From Rhodoferax sp. (lineage in GTDB: Bacteria; Pseudomonadota; Gammaproteobacteria; Burkholderiales; Burkholderiaceae_C): a stretch of 19,752 nt of DNA. Location: assembly GCA_021737905.1 (NCBI GenBank), contig JAIPDA010000011.1, positions 1-19,752 of the forward strand. The letters run 5' to 3'. How positions within the stretch are numbered: position 1 is the first letter of the stretch; each line of letters opens with the position of its first letter. Below the pieces are notes generated by a model. The model ran no database searches. It was not told the DNA's origin and worked only from the letters and a program-made list of their open reading frames with translations. This document shows, piece by piece, positions 15,657 to 19,752 of this stretch. The translations under genes and the position numbers were made by a program.

Positions 15657-15706
15657 AGTCGGGCGCGCGCCACTTGGCCATCCAACCCGGAGCATGCGCG
15701 TCATGA
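15653..15706 (+). CDS. Possible 17-codon bridging ORF between rsmH and ftsL
   Basis: ATG 15653 overlaps the rsmH stop as ATGA, and the ORF ends at TGA 15704-15706, which overlaps the preferred ftsL ATG (15703) as ATGA. Its peptide (MKSGARHLAIQ and six more residues) has no recognisable motif. It contains the GGAG at 15689-15692 that serves ftsL. It may exist only to pass ribosomes from rsmH to ftsL, or be chance. Confidence 0.35.
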   Translation: MKSGARHLAIQPGACAS

Positions 15707-15999
15707 TCCGTGTCAATGTGTTGCTGCTGGTGGCGGTGGTGATGAGCGCGCTCTACCTGGTGCACATCCAGTACGAGTCGCGCCGGTTGTTTGTGGAGCT
15801 CGAAAAAGCGGCTTTGCAAATGCGCAAGCTGGAGATGGACAGCGAAAGTGCACTGGCCGAAAAACGCGCGCAGGCCACGCCCATGCGGGTGGACAAACTG
15901 GCCAAAGAAAAATTGCAGATGCAACCGGCCACGCCGGCAATCACCCAGTATGTGGCCTTGCGTGATTCGGCAGCGGCCCCTGCACCGGCTAAACCATGA
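15703..15999 (+). CDS. ftsL: Cell division protein FtsL
   Basis: FtsL is a small bitopic septal protein that forms the FtsQLB complex and activates the FtsWI synthase. The 98-residue product has a short cytoplasmic start, one membrane segment (about residues 4-20, VNVLLLVAVVMSALYLV), then a periplasmic coiled-coil-like segment (ESRRLFVELEKAALQMRKLE) and an Ala/Pro-rich tail. ATG 15703 is preferred over ATG 15694, because GGAG at 15689-15692 lies 10 nt before the former and only 1 nt before the latter. The stop overlaps the ftsI start by 4 nt (ATGA). Position between rsmH and ftsI strongly supports the identity, since FtsL sequences vary widely. Confidence 0.92.
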   Translation: MIRVNVLLLVAVVMSALYLVHIQYESRRLFVELEKAALQMRKLEMDSESALAEKRAQATPMRVDKLAKEKLQMQPATPAITQYVALRDSAAAPAPAKP

Positions 16000-17729
16000 G
16001 CCGCAGCGTACGTTACAGCTCCAGTCCCCTGCTGGCCAGCAAAACGCCGGTGTGGCGCAGCAAGTTCATCGTGGCCGCCATTGCGCTGGGGTTTGCCGTG
16101 CTGGCGGCCCGGGCGGCGCATGTGCAGATTTTCGGCAATGCATTTTTTCAGCGTCAGGGCGAGGTCCGTTTTGTCCGCACGCTGGAGCTGCCGGCCAGCC
16201 GCGGCCGCATCATGGACCGCAATGGTTTGATTCTGGCCTCCAACATTCCGGCGGCCAGCATCTGGGCGATTCCTGAAGATGTCAACGCCACGCCGGCGCA
16301 GCTCAAAGAGCTGGCGCAGCTGCTGGAGATCCCTTTCACAGAGTTGAGCAGCAAGCTGGGCAATGAAGACAAGAGCTTTGTCTGGCTCAAGCGCCAGGTC
16401 GAAGAGCCGGTGGCCAAGCGCATCACCGAGCTCGGTCTCAAAGGCATTCACCAGGACAGCGGATTCAAGCGCCAGTACCCGGATGGCGAAGCCACGGCGC
16501 ACGTGATCGGCTTTACCAACATTGAAAACACCGGCCTCGATGGCATGGAGCTGACTTTTGAGAAGCACCTGCTCGGACGCTCGGGCTCCAGGCGCGTCAT
16601 CAAAGACGGTAAAGGCCGCGTGGTCGAAGACATCCGCGACAAAGTGCCGCCTGTCGATGGCAAGGACCTGCAACTCTCGCTGGACAGCAAGGTACAGTTT
16701 TTTGCCTACCAAAAACTGCGCGAGACCGTGACCGCACAAAAAGCCAAGGGCGGCAGTGTGGTGGTGCTTGACGCTGTCACCGGCGAAGTGCTGGCGCTGG
16801 CCAATTACCCCAGCTACATGCCCGACAAACGCAAAAACCTCACGGGTGAGCAGTTGCGTAACCGCGCGGTGACAGACACCTTTGAGCCGGGCTCGACCAT
16901 GAAGCCGATCACCGTGGCCATGGCCCTGGAGTCAGGCCGTGTGACGCCGCAAACGCTCATCGACACCGGACCCGGCCGTTATGCCATCGGCGGCTTCAAC
17001 ATCACCGACACGCACAACTACGGCACGCTGACGGTCGAGGGTGTGATTCAAAAATCCAGCAACGTCGGTGCACTCAAGATCGCGCAAAAAATGAGTCCGC
17101 ATGAAATGTGGGACACCTTCACCGCATTGGGTTACGGACAAAAACCGCAGATTCAGTTTCGCGGCGCTGTCACCGGCCGGGTACGGCCCTGGAAAACCTG
17201 GCGCCCTGTCGACCAGGCCACCATGTCCTATGGCTACGGCTTGTCGGCATCATTATTTCAGATGGCGCATTCGTACACGGCCTTTGCGCATGACGGGCGC
17301 ATCATTCCGCTGACCATGCTCAAGAGCACCGAGCCGGCTGTGGGCGTGAAGGTCTTCTCCCCTGAAAACGCACAAGCGGTGCGGCGCATGCTGCAAATGG
17401 CGGCATCCCCCGGCGGTACCGGACAGCTGGCGCAGACTGTGGGTTATTCGGTGGGCGGCAAGTCAGGCACCGCGCACAAGCAAGTCGGCAAGGGCTACGC
17501 CAGTGACAAATACCGCGCCTGGTTCGCCGGCATGGCGCCCATCGACACGCCGCGCATCATTGTGGCGGTGATGATTGACGAGCCCAGCAATGGGCAGTAT
17601 TTCGGTGGTGTGGTGGCAGCCCCTGTTTTCAGTGAAGTGGTACAGCAAACGCTGCGCCTGATGAATGTGCAACCCGATGTGACGGTCAAGCCGCAAATCG
17701 TGGCCAACCCGGTGGAGGAGTCGCTGTGA
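15996..17729 (+). CDS. ftsI: Peptidoglycan D,D-transpeptidase FtsI (PBP3)
   Basis: FtsI cross-links septal peptidoglycan as partner of FtsW and is the target of division-specific beta-lactams. The 577-residue product has a short basic cytoplasmic tail, one membrane anchor (about residues 23-42), a pedestal domain starting near ASRGRIMDRNG, and the transpeptidase domain. All three active-site motifs are present: STMK with nucleophile Ser300 (EPGSTMKP), SSN at 354-356 and KSG at 489-491 (GGKSGTAHK). Its ATG overlaps the ftsL stop by 4 nt and its stop overlaps the murE GTG by 4 nt, so translation is probably coupled along the operon. The length agrees with E. coli FtsI (588). Confidence 0.97.
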   Translation: MSRSVRYSSSPLLASKTPVWRSKFIVAAIALGFAVLAARAAHVQIFGNAFFQRQGEVRFVRTLELPASRGRIMDRNGLILASNIPAASIWAIPEDVNATPAQLKELAQLLEIPFTELSSKLGNEDKSFVWLKRQVEEPVAKRITELGLKGIHQDSGFKRQYPDGEATAHVIGFTNIENTGLDGMELTFEKHLLGRSGSRRVIKDGKGRVVEDIRDKVPPVDGKDLQLSLDSKVQFFAYQKLRETVTAQKAKGGSVVVLDAVTGEVLALANYPSYMPDKRKNLTGEQLRNRAVTDTFEPGSTMKPITVAMALESGRVTPQTLIDTGPGRYAIGGFNITDTHNYGTLTVEGVIQKSSNVGALKIAQKMSPHEMWDTFTALGYGQKPQIQFRGAVTGRVRPWKTWRPVDQATMSYGYGLSASLFQMAHSYTAFAHDGRIIPLTMLKSTEPAVGVKVFSPENAQAVRRMLQMAASPGGTGQLAQTVGYSVGGKSGTAHKQVGKGYASDKYRAWFAGMAPIDTPRIIVAVMIDEPSNGQYFGGVVAAPVFSEVVQQTLRLMNVQPDVTVKPQIVANPVEESL

Positions 17730-19234
17730 ACGCGTCATCATCCATGCAGGCCTTGGCCACACCGCAAGCGGCTGCCAGCTGGCTGCAGCAGCGCATCACC
17801 GGCACGCTGCGCTCTGACAGCCGCCATGTGCGCCGCGGCGACGGTTTTATGGCCTGGCCGGGCGCGGTCACCGATGCGCGGCGTTACGTGGCCGATGTGC
17901 TGGCCGAAGGCGCCGCGGCCTGTCTGGTAGAGGCCGACGGTGCGCAGGCCTACGACTGGCGTGATGCGCGTGTGGCCACTTACGCCGGCCTCAAGCGGGA
18001 TGCCGCTCCCATCGCTGCCGCCTACTTTGAACAGCCCAGCGAGCACTTGACGGTGCTGGCAGTCACTGGCACCAACGGCAAGACCTCGACCGCCTGGTGG
18101 CTGGCGCAGGCCCTGAGCCACTTGGGCCAGCGCTGTGCTGTGGTGGGCACCCTGGGTATTGGCGAGCCGGGCGCTTTGATTTTCAACGGACTGACGACGC
18201 CGGACCCCGTGATTTTTCAGCAGGCTTTACGCCGCCTGGTGGATGAAGCTTATGAAGCGTGCGCTATAGAAGCCTCTTCCATCGGCCTGGCTGAGCAGCG
18301 CCTTGATGCGACAAAGGTGCACACCGCCATCTTCACCAATTTCACCCAAGACCATTTGGACTACCACGGCTCAATGCAGGCCTACTGGGCGGCCAAAGTC
18401 AAACTCTTTGACTGGCCCGGACTGAAGGCAGCGGTGATCCACATCGATGACGCTCACGGCCTGGGCCTGGCTGAGGCATTGAAATCGCGCGACCTGGATC
18501 TGTGGACGGTGTCGGCCACCGGTCCTGCGCGCTTGAGGGCAGATGCAATCCGCTATGGCCTGAACACCATGCGCTTTGAAGTGCACGAAGGCCAGACAGT
18601 CTGTCAGATCCAAGCGCCGGTGGTCGGTAGCTACAACGTGGCCAATTTGCTGGGCGTGATCGCAGCCTTGCGCAGCCTGGGTCTGCCGCTGCAAAAGATT
18701 GCAGACAGTTGCTCCGGCTTGAGCCCGGTACCCGGACGCATGGAAACACTCGCTATCGAAGGCCGGCCGCTGGTGGTGATTGATTACGCCCACACGCCGG
18801 ACGCCTTGGCCAAAGTGCTGCAAGCGCTGCGGCCGCTGGCGCATCAGCGGGGCGGCCGGCTCTGTTGCGTGTTCGGTTGCGGCGGTGACCGCGACGCCAG
18901 CAAGCGCCCGCTGATGGCGGCTGCCGCGGCTGCTGGCGCCGACCATCTGTTGATCACCAGTGACAACCCGCGCAGCGAAGACGCCAAAGCCATCATCGCC
19001 GACATACTGACCGGTTTGCCGGCATCGGCATCTGCGCAGGTGCAAGCCGACCGGGCCATCGCCATTGCCACAGCACTGCAACAAGCCGGTGCGCAGGATG
19101 TGGTGTTGATTGCGGGCAAGGGACATGAAAATTACCAGGAAATCCGGGGCCAGAAGTTACCGTTTTCCGACCGTGCGCTGGCTGAGGCGGCGCTGGCCAG
19201 CTACACCGCGCAAGTCTCAGGGGCTGGCGCATGA
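17726..19234 (+). CDS. murE: UDP-MurNAc-L-Ala-D-Glu:meso-DAP ligase MurE
   Basis: MurE adds the third residue of the peptidoglycan stem peptide in the cytoplasm, using ATP. The 502-residue product has an N-terminal UDP-binding domain (SDSRHVRRGDGF), the Mur-ligase P-loop GTNGKT at 115-120, the conserved TNFTQDHLDYHGS, and the C-terminal motif DNPRSE at 413-418. The DNPR motif marks ligases that use meso-diaminopimelate rather than lysine, at the same residue numbers as in E. coli. The start is GTG 17726: GGAGGAG at 17714-17720 is 5 nt upstream and the codon overlaps the ftsI stop (GTGA). The stop overlaps the murF start (ATGA). Confidence 0.97.
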   Translation: MNASSSMQALATPQAAASWLQQRITGTLRSDSRHVRRGDGFMAWPGAVTDARRYVADVLAEGAAACLVEADGAQAYDWRDARVATYAGLKRDAAPIAAAYFEQPSEHLTVLAVTGTNGKTSTAWWLAQALSHLGQRCAVVGTLGIGEPGALIFNGLTTPDPVIFQQALRRLVDEAYEACAIEASSIGLAEQRLDATKVHTAIFTNFTQDHLDYHGSMQAYWAAKVKLFDWPGLKAAVIHIDDAHGLGLAEALKSRDLDLWTVSATGPARLRADAIRYGLNTMRFEVHEGQTVCQIQAPVVGSYNVANLLGVIAALRSLGLPLQKIADSCSGLSPVPGRMETLAIEGRPLVVIDYAHTPDALAKVLQALRPLAHQRGGRLCCVFGCGGDRDASKRPLMAAAAAAGADHLLITSDNPRSEDAKAIIADILTGLPASASAQVQADRAIAIATALQQAGAQDVVLIAGKGHENYQEIRGQKLPFSDRALAEAALASYTAQVSGAGA

Positions 19235-19752
19235 TGACACTGGCCCAGGCTCAAGCCATGCTGCCGGGTGCGCAGCTGGTGGGCGAGGCTTCACTGCAAT
19301 TTTCGCGTGTGCACACTGACACGCGCAGCCTGCGCAGTGGCGACTTGTTTGTTGCGCTCAAGGGCGAGCGATTTGATGCCCATGATTTTTTAAGGCAAGC
19401 CGGCACCCAGGGCGCCGTTGCCGCCTTGGCAGAGCAGGGCCTGGCCGAAGCGGGCTTGCCGGGCTTGCAGGTGGCTAACAGCAAAGCGGCGCTGGGCCAG
19501 CTGGCTGCCGGCTGGCGCGCGCAGTTCAAGCTGCCGCTGGTAGCAGTCACCGGTAGCAACGGCAAGACCACCGTCACGCAGATGATCGCGGCCATCCTGC
19601 AAAAGTTCAGGGGCGAGCAGGCATTTGCCACCGAAGGCAATTTCAACAACGATATCGGCGTGCCGCTGACGCTGCTGCGCTTGCGAGCCTCGCACCAGGC
19701 GGGTGTGGTCGAGCTTGGCATGAACCACCCCGGCGAAATTGCCGAATTGGCC
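19231..19752 (+). CDS. murF: UDP-MurNAc-tripeptide:D-Ala-D-Ala ligase MurF (3' truncated by window edge)
   Basis: MurF attaches D-Ala-D-Ala to complete the UDP-MurNAc pentapeptide. Only the first 174 codons are in the window, out of about 450-470 expected. Visible parts are the N-terminal domain with the substrate motif TDTRSLRSGDLFVALKGE and FDAHDF, the P-loop GSNGKTT at 108-114, and the conserved TEGNFNNDIGVPLTLL, a strong MurF signature. The ATG at 19231 overlaps the murE TGA by 4 nt (ATGA); ATG 19234 is an alternative one codon later. The frame is open to the last base, so nothing suggests that it is broken. Confidence 0.95.
   Translation, partial: MMTLAQAQAMLPGAQLVGEASLQFSRVHTDTRSLRSGDLFVALKGERFDAHDFLRQAGTQGAVAALAEQGLAEAGLPGLQVANSKAALGQLAAGWRAQFKLPLVAVTGSNGKTTVTQMIAAILQKFRGEQAFATEGNFNNDIGVPLTLLRLRASHQAGVVELGMNHPGEIAELA

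Overview
The window is GC-rich chromosomal DNA from a betaproteobacterium, most likely Burkholderiales and plausibly Comamonadaceae. I judge this from the gene order (dapF, a DUF484 gene, xerC and an rlmI-type gene; then a COG0523 GTPase, dksA and the mraZ-led division cluster), a Bug-type periplasmic binding protein, and a DksA with the reduced zinc-finger cysteines I recall from Burkholderia relatives. Genus cannot be fixed by eye. No insertion sequence, prophage, CRISPR array or tRNA was seen.

Layout. Positions 1-1175 hold the tail of a DUF3025-like gene and htpX, closed by a UUCG-loop terminator. Positions 1180-1560 are a gene-free convergent region with three tandem 76-bp palindromes at a 103-bp period, followed by one copy of a second palindromic repeat. 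rnpB (RNase P RNA) lies on the minus strand at about 1579-1908, divergent from a COG2509 FAD-dependent oxidoreductase (2015-3691). Behind that gene, five copies of the second repeat form a 48-bp-period array. A NUDIX plus metallo-beta-lactamase fusion (minus strand) is divergent from a Bug-family binding protein, which ends in a strong terminator facing a carboxymuconolactone-decarboxylase-family gene. From 7452 there is a plus-strand run: dapF, DUF484, xerC, the rlmI-like methyltransferase, a His-rich COG0523 GTPase, and a DksA with a very long lysine/alanine-rich N-terminal tail.

After a gene-poor gap (13843-14244) the division and cell-wall (dcw) cluster begins: promoter and four 10-bp-phased MraZ-type sites, then mraZ, rsmH, ftsL, ftsI, murE and the start of murF. 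ftsL/ftsI, ftsI/murE and murE/murF overlap by 4 nt each, and a 17-codon mini-ORF bridges rsmH and ftsL with the same kind of overlap at both ends. MraZ likely autoregulates the cluster; FtsL and FtsI act at the septum; MurE and MurF add residues to the UDP-MurNAc peptide. DapF upstream makes the meso-diaminopimelate that MurE uses, although it lies in a different transcription unit.

Most genes are conserved housekeeping functions. No clearly new multi-gene system is visible. The observations most worth checking are the tandem palindromes with compensatory base changes, the histone-H1-like tail fused to DksA, and the bridging mini-ORF in the division operon.
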